From the NCBI GenBank assembly GCA_030607345.1, contig JAUWKC010000038.1:1-9231 (forward strand): a stretch of DNA of 9,231 nucleotides, read 5' to 3'. Shown here one piece after another: positions 1 to 7,432 of the stretch. The translations under genes were made by a program, and so were the position numbers. This stretch comes from Planctomycetota bacterium. GTDB lineage: Bacteria > Planctomycetota > Phycisphaerae > Sedimentisphaerales > SG8-4. How positions within the stretch are numbered: position 1 is the first letter of the stretch; each line of letters opens with the position of its first letter. Below the pieces are notes generated by a model. The model was not told the DNA's origin. It ran no database searches and saw nothing but the letters and a program-made list of their open reading frames with translations.

Positions 1-1044
1 CTCCGCGCCGGCCAGTTTCGCTATCGTAGGCAGAATGTCCATCGTCGAAGCCGGCTCATCGCAACCGCTCCCTGCGGGGATTTTACCCGGCCAGCGCAGA
101 ATGGTCGGCTCACGCTGGCCTCCGTCGAACGTCGTACCTTTGCCTTCGCGCAGCGGATTGGCCAAACCGGCGTGGTCGCCGTAGCTCAGACACGGGCCGT
201 TGTCCGAAGTGAATATCACTAACGTCTTTTTGTCGATACCTAATCGTTTCAGTGTCGAGAGTATCTGTCCTACCGACCAGTCGATTTCCATCATAACGTC
301 ACCGTACAGGCCCTGTTCGGATTTGCCTTTGAATTTGTCGGATACGAACAATGGTACGTGCGCCATCGAATGAGGCAGATACAAAAAGAACGGCCTGTCC
401 TTGCTCTTCTCAATGAACCTCACAGCCCGTTCGGTGTACCACGTAGTCAGTTGCGTCTGGTCGGGATTATATTCGATGATTCTTTCGCCCTCGATAAGCG
501 GCAGGTCGGGAAATCTTTTATTAGTCGGATGGTTCGGCCACATATCGTTCGAGTAGGGCAGGCCGAAGTAGTCATCGAACCCGTGACGCATCGGCAGGAA
601 CTTGGGATGATGTCCCAAGTGCCACTTACCGTAACAGGCGGTAGCGTAACCGAGCGGCTTGAGAACTTCGGCGATTGTCTGCTCCTGGTCGCTTATGCCG
701 ATTTTCGCACTCGGGCCGATTACGTTCGGCAGACTCACCCGCTGCGGATAGCAGCCGGTCATCAAAGCCGCTCGCGACGGCGTACATGATGGAGCAGCAG
801 CGTAGAAGTCCGTGAACTGCACACCCTCAGCCGCCATCCGGTCAAGGTTAGGGGTCTCATATCCTTTGGCTCCGAAAACACCGATGTCCGCGTAGCCAAC
901 GTCATCGCAGAATACGACTACCAAATTCGGCTTATCCACACTCGAAGTCTGCTCAAAGGCACCACCGCATCCCGGCACCGCAAGCGCCGCAGCGGTCAGG
1001 CCTAAACTCTTTAAAAAATCGCGTCGATTAAAATTTCTTTTCAC
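1..1044 (-). CDS. Sulfatase A: Tat-exported lipoprotein arylsulfatase (ASA-like), 3' end cut by window edge
   Basis: Family S1 sulfatase that hydrolyses a sulfate ester, predicted to act outside the cytoplasm as a lipid-anchored protein. The frame is open to base 1; 348 codons are visible and perhaps 110-130 C-terminal residues are missing, judged against sulfatase E. Numbering from the GTG at 1044: Tat motif NRRDFLK (6-12), lipobox AVPGC with Cys26, metal-binding DD 47-48, formylglycine site CTPSR with Cys87, GKWHLG with Lys140 and His142, His229 in AHVP, DNG with Asp281 and Asn282, and Lys302 in REGKG. All core catalytic positions of the family are present. An ATG four codons upstream (1056) has a purine-rich sequence only 1 nt away, whereas the GTG has GGAG 6 nt upstream and puts the signal in the same register as the four neighbours, so GTG is preferred. 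It lies 21 nt after sulfatase B. The closest relative in the window is sulfatase E. The substrate is unknown. Confidence 0.93.
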   Translation of the reverse strand, partial: MKRNFNRRDFLKSLGLTAAALAVPGCGGAFEQTSSVDKPNLVVVFCDDVGYADIGVFGAKGYETPNLDRMAAEGVQFTDFYAAAPSCTPSRAALMTGCYPQRVSLPNVIGPSAKIGISDQEQTIAEVLKPLGYATACYGKWHLGHHPKFLPMRHGFDDYFGLPYSNDMWPNHPTNKRFPDLPLIEGERIIEYNPDQTQLTTWYTERAVRFIEKSKDRPFFLYLPHSMAHVPLFVSDKFKGKSEQGLYGDVMMEIDWSVGQILSTLKRLGIDKKTLVIFTSDNGPCLSYGDHAGLANPLREGKGTTFDGGQREPTILRWPGKIPAGSGCDEPASTMDILPTIAKLAGAE

Positions 1045-1048
1045 GGTG

Positions 1049-1055
1049 TTCTCCA
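1049..1055 (-). promoter_or_regulatory. Ribosome-binding site that selects the GTG start of sulfatase A
   Basis: TGGAGAA on the minus strand, with its GGAG core (1054-1051) 6 nt before GTG 1044-1042. The core overlaps the upstream in-frame ATG at 1056-1054, which itself has only AAGG at 1-nt spacing. This favours the GTG. Confidence 0.6.
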
Positions 1056-1065
1056 TACCTTATTT

Positions 1066-2769
1066 TTATATGGGCCTTCTTACAGGCCACGGTTGTACAC
1101 TACATCTGGCCGCCCAGCTTTCATACATCGCTTTTAACTGCTCGGCTGTTAGTGTATATTTTCGTGAAAGGTCATTTAATTCCGTGCGGTCCTGCTCAAG
1201 GTCATACAGCTCCCATTTTCCGGGGTGCCTGGAGACCAGTTTCCATTTGCCTTTGCGCACGGCACGGTTGCCCTCGTGCTCCCAGTAGATTGCTTCGCGT
1301 TCGATGGGTTTATTATCAAAGGCCGGCACAAGGCTTCTACCCTCCATCGGTATTATCCTGTTGCCCTTATACTCGACAGGATACGTTGCGCCGGAAATAT
1401 CGACACACGTTGCCATAATGTCGATAAGATGCCCCGGCTGATGACGCAGCTTGCCGCGCTCCTTTATCCGCGACGGCCAGTGAGCTATCAGCGGCGTCGA
1501 GATACCGCCCTCGTGCACCCAGTGCTTGTACAGCCGGAATGGCGTATTCGATGAGTTCGCCCACGGCCTTCCGTAGGCGATGTAGGTGTCCGCCGGGCCG
1601 GGCATCACGCCGTAGCCGGTGCGTACCGGCCGACCGTCGCGCGTTACAGCCGGCTGCATCCTGGTCTGTAATTCATTCTTACCCATAGGCTTCAGCGTGA
1701 CCGGCTTCGACGGGTCCGGCTTGACCAGGCCGCGGCTTCCATATTCTTCGGCGCAGCCACCGTTGTCAGCCAAAAAGAATATCAGCGTATTCTCAAAGTT
1801 GCCCGTCCGCTTTAATTCCGAGGCGATGCGCCCTACCCCCTGGTCAAGACAATCGACCATCGCCGCATACACTTCCATCCGCCGCTCGAACCAACTCTTA
1901 TTCTCGGCTTCGTCCCACGGCGGTACATTTGAATCACGCTCGGTAATCTTCCATTTTCTTTTGACGATTCTCATTTTTATCATACGTCCATGCCGCTCGG
2001 CCCGCAGCGCATCCCAGCCCTCGGCATACCGGCCTTTGTATTTAGCGATGTCCTGCGGCTTGGCGTGCATCGGCCAGTGTGGTGCGGTGAAGGCGACATA
2101 CATAAAGAACGGATTGTTCACATCGTGCTCACGAATAAATTTGACGGCGTTGTCGCTGATGGCATCGGTGTAATAAAAGTCTTTTCTATCGGGCACGATT
2201 TGTGTGTTGTCGCGAGTCAGAGTGTTAGGGTCGTAGAAGCTGCCCGCCCCGTGAATCGTACCAAAGAAACGGTCGTACCCGCGCTGCCTCGGCCAATTGT
2301 GTTTATCGCCATCCGGCTTTGTTGACTTAGTAACGTGCCACTTACCGCTCATATAGGTCGAATAGCCGGCCGTCTTGAGCACCTCGGCAATAGTAACGCA
2401 ACGATCGCTCAGCTCGCCGCGATAACCGTCATAACCTTTATCGCCCATCATATGCCCGACACCCGCCTGGTGCTGGTACAACCCGGTCATCAGCGAGGCC
2501 CTGGTCGGGCAGCAGCGAGCCGTGTTATAGAACTGCGTAAAGCGCAGCCCGCCGGCGGCAAAACCGTCCAGATTGGGCGTTTGAATTTCACCGCCGTAGC
2601 AGCCGATATCCGAGTATCCCATATCGTCAGCCATAATCAGTATGATGTTCGGCCGTTTGTTTTTGCCGGCAAGCTGCTCAGGGACACTCATACAGCCCGG
2701 TATCGCCAGCGACACCGCCCCAAGACCCATCGCCTTCAAAAAATCTCGACGTCTGTATTGTGCACTCAT
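1066..2769 (-). CDS. Sulfatase B: Tat-exported lipoprotein arylsulfatase (AtsA-like, long form)
   Basis: Complete 567-residue family S1 sulfatase, the longest of the five. Tat motif RRRDFLK (6-12), lipobox AIPGC with Cys26, metal-binding DD 48-49, formylglycine site CCPTR with Cys86 as the modified residue, GKWH with Lys143 and His145, APHWPMHA with His231 and His235, DNGG with Asp335 and Asn336, and Lys415 in YKHWVHEGG. The basic helical insert around 250-300, the long loop around 345-405, and the tail ending in a WAARC...PW signature resemble the Pseudomonas AtsA type of arylsulfatase as I remember it. The frame can be extended upstream to a GTG at 2823, but the ATG at 2769 has AAGGAG 9 nt upstream and gives the Cys26 register, so the short form was chosen. 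It starts 56 nt after sulfatase C, the widest gap in the run, and shares a near-identical start region with it. Substrate specificity is not predictable. Confidence 0.95.
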   Translation of the reverse strand: MSAQYRRRDFLKAMGLGAVSLAIPGCMSVPEQLAGKNKRPNIILIMADDMGYSDIGCYGGEIQTPNLDGFAAGGLRFTQFYNTARCCPTRASLMTGLYQHQAGVGHMMGDKGYDGYRGELSDRCVTIAEVLKTAGYSTYMSGKWHVTKSTKPDGDKHNWPRQRGYDRFFGTIHGAGSFYDPNTLTRDNTQIVPDRKDFYYTDAISDNAVKFIREHDVNNPFFMYVAFTAPHWPMHAKPQDIAKYKGRYAEGWDALRAERHGRMIKMRIVKRKWKITERDSNVPPWDEAENKSWFERRMEVYAAMVDCLDQGVGRIASELKRTGNFENTLIFFLADNGGCAEEYGSRGLVKPDPSKPVTLKPMGKNELQTRMQPAVTRDGRPVRTGYGVMPGPADTYIAYGRPWANSSNTPFRLYKHWVHEGGISTPLIAHWPSRIKERGKLRHQPGHLIDIMATCVDISGATYPVEYKGNRIIPMEGRSLVPAFDNKPIEREAIYWEHEGNRAVRKGKWKLVSRHPGKWELYDLEQDRTELNDLSRKYTLTAEQLKAMYESWAARCSVQPWPVRRPI

Positions 2770-2778
2770 AATTATTTT
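2733..2778 (-). repeat. Start region of sulfatase B, near-identical to that of sulfatase C
   Basis: This 46-nt stretch covers the upstream bases after the ribosome-binding site, the ATG and the first 12 codons (the Q-Y-RRRDFLK segment). It aligns without gaps to 4157-4202 in sulfatase C with six mismatches. The remainder of the two genes belongs to different sulfatase subfamilies, so the shared block is far more similar than the rest. Confidence 0.6.
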
Positions 2779-2784
2779 CTCCTT
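2779..2784 (-). promoter_or_regulatory. Ribosome-binding site of sulfatase B
   Basis: AAGGAG on the minus strand, 9 nt before ATG 2769. It supports this start over in-frame GTG 2823 and ATG 2799. Confidence 0.75.
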
Positions 2785-2825
2785 ACCAGAAATAATCATA
2801 TTTGGCTTCGATTCGCTTTCCACTC

Positions 2826-4193
2826 TCAGGGAAATCTGAAGTTAGTTTTTGTTTGCAACTGTTCAAGCTCCTTTTTCATCTGCTCCACAACATCGGCACT
2901 CCCGGCCTCGCCAATCAGATTGTCGAGTTCTTCCGGGTCGCTTTTCATATCATACAGTTCGTCGGTCAATTTGCCGGCCCGGGGATAAGTAACGTACTTC
3001 CATTGTTTTGTCCGCACAGCCAGCACAGTAGGTCTTTTGTATTTCCGATCCACTTCCTCAAAATATTCGTAGAGAAAACTTTTTCGGCCCGGCCGGCCTT
3101 TAAGAACACCCAGCCAGCTTTGCCCCTGCATTGTACCGGGTATGTGAGCCGATGCCAACTCGATAATCGTCGGCGCAACGTCTATATTCAGAATCATCGC
3201 GTCAGGCCTGGCCCCAGGTCTGGCAAGGCGCGGATACCTCATAAGCAGTGGAATGCGTATGGACGGTTCGTAAGCGGCACGCTTGTCCCACATACCGCCG
3301 TGTTCGCCGTGGAAATAGCCGTTATCACCGGCAAAGATAATCACAGTATCATCTAATATATTCTCAGCTTCAAGCGTATCGAGAACACGCCCGAGACTTT
3401 CATCTACGGCAATCAGAGAGCGCATATAATCACGAATCTGACTCTTCCAGTTTTTGTCCATCTTTCTGCCCCATTCCGGCTTGGTCGTCAGATCATCGTT
3501 GGGGGTATGCTGCGATTTGATTTCGATATCCGAATAGAGATTCTCATGTCGCTCGGCGGGTTTGAAAGGCGCATGCACAGCCTTGTGGCTAAGGTACAAC
3601 ATAAAGGGCTTGTTGTGTATGCTCTTGAGGAATCGGACCGCGTAATTGGTTAGCTCATCGGTAACGTAAACTTCAGACTGTACTGTCTCGCCATCGACAT
3701 TCAGTTTATTTTTATCGTATCTGCCCTGCCCGCTGAAGCTGACCCAGTGGTCAAATCCGGGCCGCGGCGAATCCGCTCTGCCCATGTGCCATTTGCCGAT
3801 GAACGCTGTTTGGTAACCTGCTTCGCGCAGAAGTTGAGGAAACGTTGGAATAGACGGATTCGGGTCTTTGCCGTTGTTCATAAAGACTCCGTGAGTATGT
3901 GCATAACAGCCCGTCAGAAAACTGGCCCTCGAAGGACTGCAGAGGGAAGTTGTTACGAACGCATTATCAAACAGAACACCCTCTTTGGCAAGACGGTCCA
4001 TATTCGGCGTCTTCAGCCACGGATGCCCGGCACAGCTCATAGCATCGTAACGCTGGTCATCCGTCAGGATGAAAATTATGTTGGGTCTGCGGGCAGCTCG
4101 CTCATCACCAACGACACAACCCTGCATCGCCAGCGCTGCCGTTCCAAAACCAACAGCTTTCAAAAAATCACGACGTCTGTACTGTGTACCCAT
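2826..4193 (-). CDS. Sulfatase C: Tat-exported lipoprotein sulfatase (GlcNAc-6-sulfatase / mucin-desulfating-like)
   Basis: Complete 455-residue family S1 sulfatase. Tat motif RRRDFLK (6-12), lipobox-like AMQGC with Cys26, metal-binding DD 45-46, formylglycine site CSPSR with Cys85, GKWHMG with Lys134 and His136, HKAVHAPF with His207, GDNG with Asp290 and Asn291, then GEHGGMWDKR with Lys304. The SGQGRY block (154-159), the SHKAVHAPFKPAERH stretch and the short C-terminal LYDMKSDPEE segment resemble bacterial proteins annotated as N-acetylglucosamine-6-sulfatase or mucin-desulfating sulfatase. That assignment is from memory of the family, not a search. An ATG at 4199 is only 3 nt from the AGAGG site; the ATG at 4193 is 9 nt away and was preferred. 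It begins 25 nt after the stop of sulfatase D and is presumably translated from the same message. No catalytic residue is missing. Confidence 0.94.
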   Translation of the reverse strand: MGTQYRRRDFLKAVGFGTAALAMQGCVVGDERAARRPNIIFILTDDQRYDAMSCAGHPWLKTPNMDRLAKEGVLFDNAFVTTSLCSPSRASFLTGCYAHTHGVFMNNGKDPNPSIPTFPQLLREAGYQTAFIGKWHMGRADSPRPGFDHWVSFSGQGRYDKNKLNVDGETVQSEVYVTDELTNYAVRFLKSIHNKPFMLYLSHKAVHAPFKPAERHENLYSDIEIKSQHTPNDDLTTKPEWGRKMDKNWKSQIRDYMRSLIAVDESLGRVLDTLEAENILDDTVIIFAGDNGYFHGEHGGMWDKRAAYEPSIRIPLLMRYPRLARPGARPDAMILNIDVAPTIIELASAHIPGTMQGQSWLGVLKGRPGRKSFLYEYFEEVDRKYKRPTVLAVRTKQWKYVTYPRAGKLTDELYDMKSDPEELDNLIGEAGSADVVEQMKKELEQLQTKTNFRFP

Positions 4194-4202
4194 AATCATT
4201 TT
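4157..4202 (-). repeat. Start region of sulfatase C, partner of the sulfatase B copy
   Basis: This is the ungapped 46-nt counterpart of 2733-2778, covering the spacer before the ATG at 4193 and the first 12 codons. The match at 40 of 46 positions includes several third-codon positions, which protein-level constraint alone would not fix. A copied signal-peptide module or gene conversion could explain it. Confidence 0.6.
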
Positions 4203-4208
4203 CCTCTC
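4201..4208 (-). promoter_or_regulatory. Ribosome-binding site of sulfatase C
   Basis: GAGAGGAA on the minus strand. The AGAGG core is 9 nt before ATG 4193 but only 3 nt before ATG 4199, so it favours the second methionine. Confidence 0.65.
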
Positions 4209-4218
4209 ATCAAATGTT

Positions 4219-5529
4219 TTACTTTATAGAATCCAGGACGGCCTGAAGTCGTCTCCTTGCCGCGGCGGCTTCCGAACCGCTCGGATTCGGATTCTTTTCG
4301 AGAGTATCAGCAGGCACATCGTAAAGTTTGCCGGCCCGGTCATACTTGCCGTCATCGTAGAGCTTCCACCGCTTGTCGCGCGCAAAGCGATAGAGCGTAT
4401 TACCCGGATTCCGCCGGTACCAGATAAATATCCAGTCCCTTGGGTCACCCCGCCGGCCGTGAAGCTGTGGCAGGAAACTTCGCCCGTCAATGTTCGGAGC
4501 CACCGAGGCGCCGCTCGCCTCTGCAATCGTCGGAAGGATATCGCTGAAATCCACCAGGTCATCGCACACTTTGCCCGCCGGGATAGAGCCTTTCCAGTTC
4601 GCAACCAGGGCAACGTGTGTTCCGGCATCAGTTGTTTGGCCTTTGCCGCCGTCGATAAAGCTGCCGTCTTTCATTTCCGATGTAATTCCCCGGGGCGTGC
4701 CGTTATCGCCGGTGAACAGGAGGAGGGTATTCTCGCGCAGCCCCGCCTCGTCGAGTTTGCGGACGATACGTCCGATGATTTTGTCCATATACGCGACCAT
4801 ATCCGCAAAGTGTTTTTTATGAGCTTTAGAGCTTCCCTTTTTCCACTCTTCGGTGTCCGGCGTAGGCTCAAACGGCGCATGGGTCAGCGCCATCGGAAAG
4901 TACAGGAAGAAGGGTTTGGCTTTATGATGCTCGATAAAATCAAGCGCATAGTCAGTAAAGATATCAGGCCCGTATTTGCCCTTGAGGTCGTCGCGGTTCT
5001 TGCCGTTCTGCACGATGATTGGGTCTTTGTAGCGCGAACCCCTGTCCTTAACCTGCCAGAGGCAATGTTCATCGAAGCCGGCCTGCTCGGGATATGTCCC
5101 TATGCCGCCGTCTCGCGCCGCCAACTGCCATTTACCCACAATACACGTCGCATAGCCGGCGCTCTGCATAAGATGCCCGAACGTCTTTTCCCCGGAATGC
5201 AGCGCCCCGAATCTGGTGTAGTTCCGGACGTTATATCGCCCCGTCATAATCTTCACACGCGACGGCGTACAAAGCGGCTGCGAATAGCAGTGCTCGAATC
5301 GAACACCTGTTGCAGCCAGCTCATCAAGGACAGGCGTCTTGTAAGATTTGCTGCCGTAACAGCCGAGGCATTCATAACCCAGGTCGTCCGCCATTATCAG
5401 AATAATGTTGGGCTGTTTGTTCACCCCGGCGGACAGGCCGGAAACACTATCGCACCCCGGCATTGCCAGCGCCGCCGCTCCACAGCTCACCGTTTTGAGG
5501 AAATCTCGTCGGTTCATTTTCAGTTTCAT
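4219..5529 (-). CDS. Sulfatase D: Tat-exported lipoprotein sulfatase with GKWQL in place of GKWHL
   Basis: Complete 436-residue family S1 sulfatase. Tat motif NRRDFLK (6-12), lipobox AMPGC with Cys26, metal-binding DD 48-49, formylglycine site CTPSR with Cys87 and Arg91, then GKWQL with Lys133 and Gln135, THAPFEP with His217, GDNG with Asp275 and Asn276, and Lys296 in GGKGQTT. The family histidine two residues after the active-site lysine is Gln135 here (CAG at 5125-5127). I recall a sulfatase subfamily common in Planctomycetota that carries this same glutamine, so this is probably a lineage trait and not a lesion. The frame opens earlier, at an ATG at 5553, where AGGA abuts the start with no spacer. 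The ATG at 5529 has AAAGGAAA 9 nt upstream and keeps the Cys26 register. It lies 26 nt after the stop of sulfatase E. The substrate is unknown. Confidence 0.94.
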   Translation of the reverse strand: MKLKMNRRDFLKTVSCGAAALAMPGCDSVSGLSAGVNKQPNIILIMADDLGYECLGCYGSKSYKTPVLDELAATGVRFEHCYSQPLCTPSRVKIMTGRYNVRNYTRFGALHSGEKTFGHLMQSAGYATCIVGKWQLAARDGGIGTYPEQAGFDEHCLWQVKDRGSRYKDPIIVQNGKNRDDLKGKYGPDIFTDYALDFIEHHKAKPFFLYFPMALTHAPFEPTPDTEEWKKGSSKAHKKHFADMVAYMDKIIGRIVRKLDEAGLRENTLLLFTGDNGTPRGITSEMKDGSFIDGGKGQTTDAGTHVALVANWKGSIPAGKVCDDLVDFSDILPTIAEASGASVAPNIDGRSFLPQLHGRRGDPRDWIFIWYRRNPGNTLYRFARDKRWKLYDDGKYDRAGKLYDVPADTLEKNPNPSGSEAAAARRRLQAVLDSIK

Positions 5530-5538
5530 AATCGCCTG

Positions 5539-5546
5539 TTTCCTTT
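5539..5546 (-). promoter_or_regulatory. Ribosome-binding site of sulfatase D
   Basis: AAAGGAAA on the minus strand, 9 nt before ATG 5529. It lies inside the upstream in-frame extension that begins at ATG 5553, which argues that the extension is not the main product. Confidence 0.6.
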
Positions 5547-5555
5547 CAGTCATTC

Positions 5556-6983
5556 CTATTCTATTCTTTTGGCTAATTGGTCTTCACCCAGCTTCAACAT
5601 CGCAAGATGCAGGGCAAGCTCTTTTCGGATTTCAATTATGACCTCAGGATGGTCCTGGGATATATCATATTTTTCGGAAGGGGCGTGGCCGAGATGATAA
5701 AGCAGCGGCGGGTCGTGGTGCATTTCCTTACCCCCGCCGTAGGCCGACTTTGTTATGAAATGTGCTTTGTACGGCCCTTTGCGCACCGCATACAATTTTG
5801 CGCCGCGATAATAGAACATAACTTTTCGCGGACTTGGCCCTGTTCCGAACAAAGCAGGCGACAAATCCAGCCCATCGACCACGCGGTCGGTCGGGACTTT
5901 CGAACCGCCCAACGTCAGAATAGTCGTATATAAATCCATCGTCGAACCGATATCGTTCACGACGGCGGGTTTGATTTTGCCCGGCCACCACATAATACAA
6001 GGCTCCCGCATACCGCCCTCGAAGGTACAGCCCTTGCCCTCTCTAAGCAGTCCCGCCGAGCCGCCGTGCTCGTCGAAGGTAAGCCACGGCCCGTTGTCGG
6101 ATGTAAAAACGACAAACGTATTTTCCGCCAGCCCTTCGCGGCGCAGCGTTCTGAGTATCTGGCCGACGCCCCAGTCAATCTCTTCAATTACATCGCCGTA
6201 CAGACCGCGCAGGCTCTTGTCTTCGAACTTCTTCGAGACGAACAGCGGAACGTGAGGCAGATTGTGCGCCAGGTACAAAAAGAAAGGCTTGTTTTTGCTC
6301 TTTTGTATAAACTTGCACGCCTCTTCCGTGTAGCGCTTTGTTATCGTGTTCTGATTGGCGGGACGCTCTATAATCTCTTCATCGCGCATAAGCGGGACAT
6401 TGAAGTACTCCGCTTTCGGCTCAAGAAACGCTTCTCGTCCCTGCCCTCCGACGCGGTCCATATCGTTGCTGTACGGGATACCGAAATAGGAATCGAATCC
6501 GTTATTCGTCGGCAGGAACTGGGGCAAGTGTCCGAGGTGCCATTTGCCGACACAGGCGGTTGCGTAACTCTCGGCCTTGAGCGCCTCGGCGATTGTAATT
6601 TCACTTTTCGGCAGGCCGCCCGCGGAATCGGGGAACAATACACGCCGTTTGTCGCTGCACATCCCGCTGCGAATCGGCAGCCGTCCGGTCAGCAGTGCCG
6701 CCCGGCTCGGCGTACAGACCGAGGCCCCGACGTAGAAGTTCGTCCATTTCTGGCCCTCGGCAGCCATCTTATCCAACTCGGGCGTGCGTATCGTCGGATG
6801 GCCGTAGCAGGTTAAATCACCGTAGCCCATATCATCACAGAATATAATGATAAAGTTTGGTTTTTTCCTGGTACCTTTGCCGGCACTCAACTTGCCGGGA
6901 CCAACACAGCCGGGCAGAGCAAGCGAAACGGCCCCCGCACTTAGAGCTTTGATAAACTGACGTCGATTTAATTTAGTTTGCAT
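5556..6983 (-). CDS. Sulfatase E: Tat-exported lipoprotein arylsulfatase (ASA-like), first of the sulfatase run
   Basis: Complete 475-residue family S1 sulfatase. Tat motif NRRQFIK (6-12), lipobox ALPGC with Cys26, metal-binding DD 50-51, formylglycine site CTPSR with Cys90 and Arg94, GKWHLG with Lys147 and His149, PYSNDM (170-175), PHVPLF with His244, SDNGP with Asp296 and Asn297, and Lys317 in LREGKG. The C-terminal LYHLGHAPSEKYDIS block matches the arylsulfatase A / N-acetylgalactosamine-6-sulfatase type of bacterial enzyme. The start is well supported by TGGAGGAT 7 nt upstream, the strongest ribosome-binding site in the run. The gene follows the DUF3147-like gene by 38 nt with no visible terminator, so the sulfatases may be transcribed from further upstream. 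It is a clear paralogue of sulfatase A at the other end of the run, sharing LYGDV, EIDW, VGQIL and FTSDNGP. Confidence 0.96.
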   Translation of the reverse strand: MQTKLNRRQFIKALSAGAVSLALPGCVGPGKLSAGKGTRKKPNFIIIFCDDMGYGDLTCYGHPTIRTPELDKMAAEGQKWTNFYVGASVCTPSRAALLTGRLPIRSGMCSDKRRVLFPDSAGGLPKSEITIAEALKAESYATACVGKWHLGHLPQFLPTNNGFDSYFGIPYSNDMDRVGGQGREAFLEPKAEYFNVPLMRDEEIIERPANQNTITKRYTEEACKFIQKSKNKPFFLYLAHNLPHVPLFVSKKFEDKSLRGLYGDVIEEIDWGVGQILRTLRREGLAENTFVVFTSDNGPWLTFDEHGGSAGLLREGKGCTFEGGMREPCIMWWPGKIKPAVVNDIGSTMDLYTTILTLGGSKVPTDRVVDGLDLSPALFGTGPSPRKVMFYYRGAKLYAVRKGPYKAHFITKSAYGGGKEMHHDPPLLYHLGHAPSEKYDISQDHPEVIIEIRKELALHLAMLKLGEDQLAKRIE

Positions 6984-6990
6984 AGAAAAA

Positions 6991-6998
6991 ATCCTCCA
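6991..6998 (-). promoter_or_regulatory. Strong ribosome-binding site of sulfatase E
   Basis: TGGAGGAT on the minus strand, 7 nt before ATG 6983. It is the closest match to the consensus in the window and sits at the head of the sulfatase run. Confidence 0.75.
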
Positions 6999-7021
6999 CT
7001 TGTCTGGAATACGGTGAATTA

Positions 7022-7363
7022 TTAACTCGGTTTAGCAAGCAGCCACTGATGTACGAATGCCCCTATCAGCCATACGGCGAAACTTGCGCACAACACAATC
7101 CAAAGAGGCAAGTGCCTGCGAAAACACATAAAAGCCACAAGGAAAAACAGTATGCTCGGCACAATGCCCCACAAGGCGCCTTTGGTGTACTCGGTCATCA
7201 GGTTGAAATTGCCGGGATTATCCCGGTACAGCCAGACCAGCACGATAAGACCGGTCAAAGGCATCACGGCAATCAGCCCCGCCAACGTCGGCAGCTTGCG
7301 CGCTATCCCCACACAGAAAGCAATAACGCACACACTAATCAACAGCTTGATAGCAAATCGCAT
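7022..7363 (-). CDS. Small four-helix membrane protein, DUF3147-like
   Basis: A 113-residue very hydrophobic protein with about four membrane-spanning segments, near residues 3-20, 26-46, 64-84 and 87-108. The pattern KLPTLAGLIAVMPLTGL near the N-terminus, the NFNLMTEYTKGALWGIVPSILFF centre (quoted in part: TKGALWGIVPSILFF) and a C-terminal IGAFVHQW resemble the DUF3147 family of uncharacterised inner-membrane proteins, which is GlpM-like. This is by eye, not by search. No biochemical function is established for this family to my knowledge. The ribosome-binding site is weak: GAGG lies about 14 nt before the ATG. It sits 69 nt after the DUF4870-like gene and 38 nt before sulfatase E on the same strand, so co-transcription is plausible. 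There is no sequence-level evidence that it takes part in sulfated-glycan metabolism. Confidence 0.82.
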   Translation of the reverse strand: MRFAIKLLISVCVIAFCVGIARKLPTLAGLIAVMPLTGLIVLVWLYRDNPGNFNLMTEYTKGALWGIVPSILFFLVAFMCFRRHLPLWIVLCASFAVWLIGAFVHQWLLAKPS

Positions 7364-7432
7364 ATCGACTGTTCTCGCCTCATCGCAAGCAAGCCAATCT
7401 CATATTTACCCCCGGGCTTTACCCTTGATTCT

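Noticed and set aside
2497..2515. CCPTR in sulfatase B as an altered catalytic motif
   Set aside because: The motif is still C-x-P-[ST]-R, with Cys86 as the modified residue. A cysteine in the x position is common in AtsA-like enzymes as I recall.
4069..5697. A 542-codon open frame on the plus strand opposite sulfatases C, D and E
   Set aside because: It runs antisense across the end of one gene, all of another and the start of a third, and has no recognisable domain. Its length is a by-product of codon use in the real genes, whose catalytic motifs are intact.
6984..7021. Terminator between the DUF3147-like gene and sulfatase E
   Set aside because: The 38-nt gap has an A-run next to the start codon but no stem-loop before it. 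The stretch instead holds the ribosome-binding site.
7380..7403. Seven-codon leader-like frame before the DUF3147-like gene (MRLACLR, minus strand)
   Set aside because: A GGGGG stretch precedes it at short distance, but it has no run of regulatory codons and no attenuator-like hairpins, so chance is the simpler explanation.
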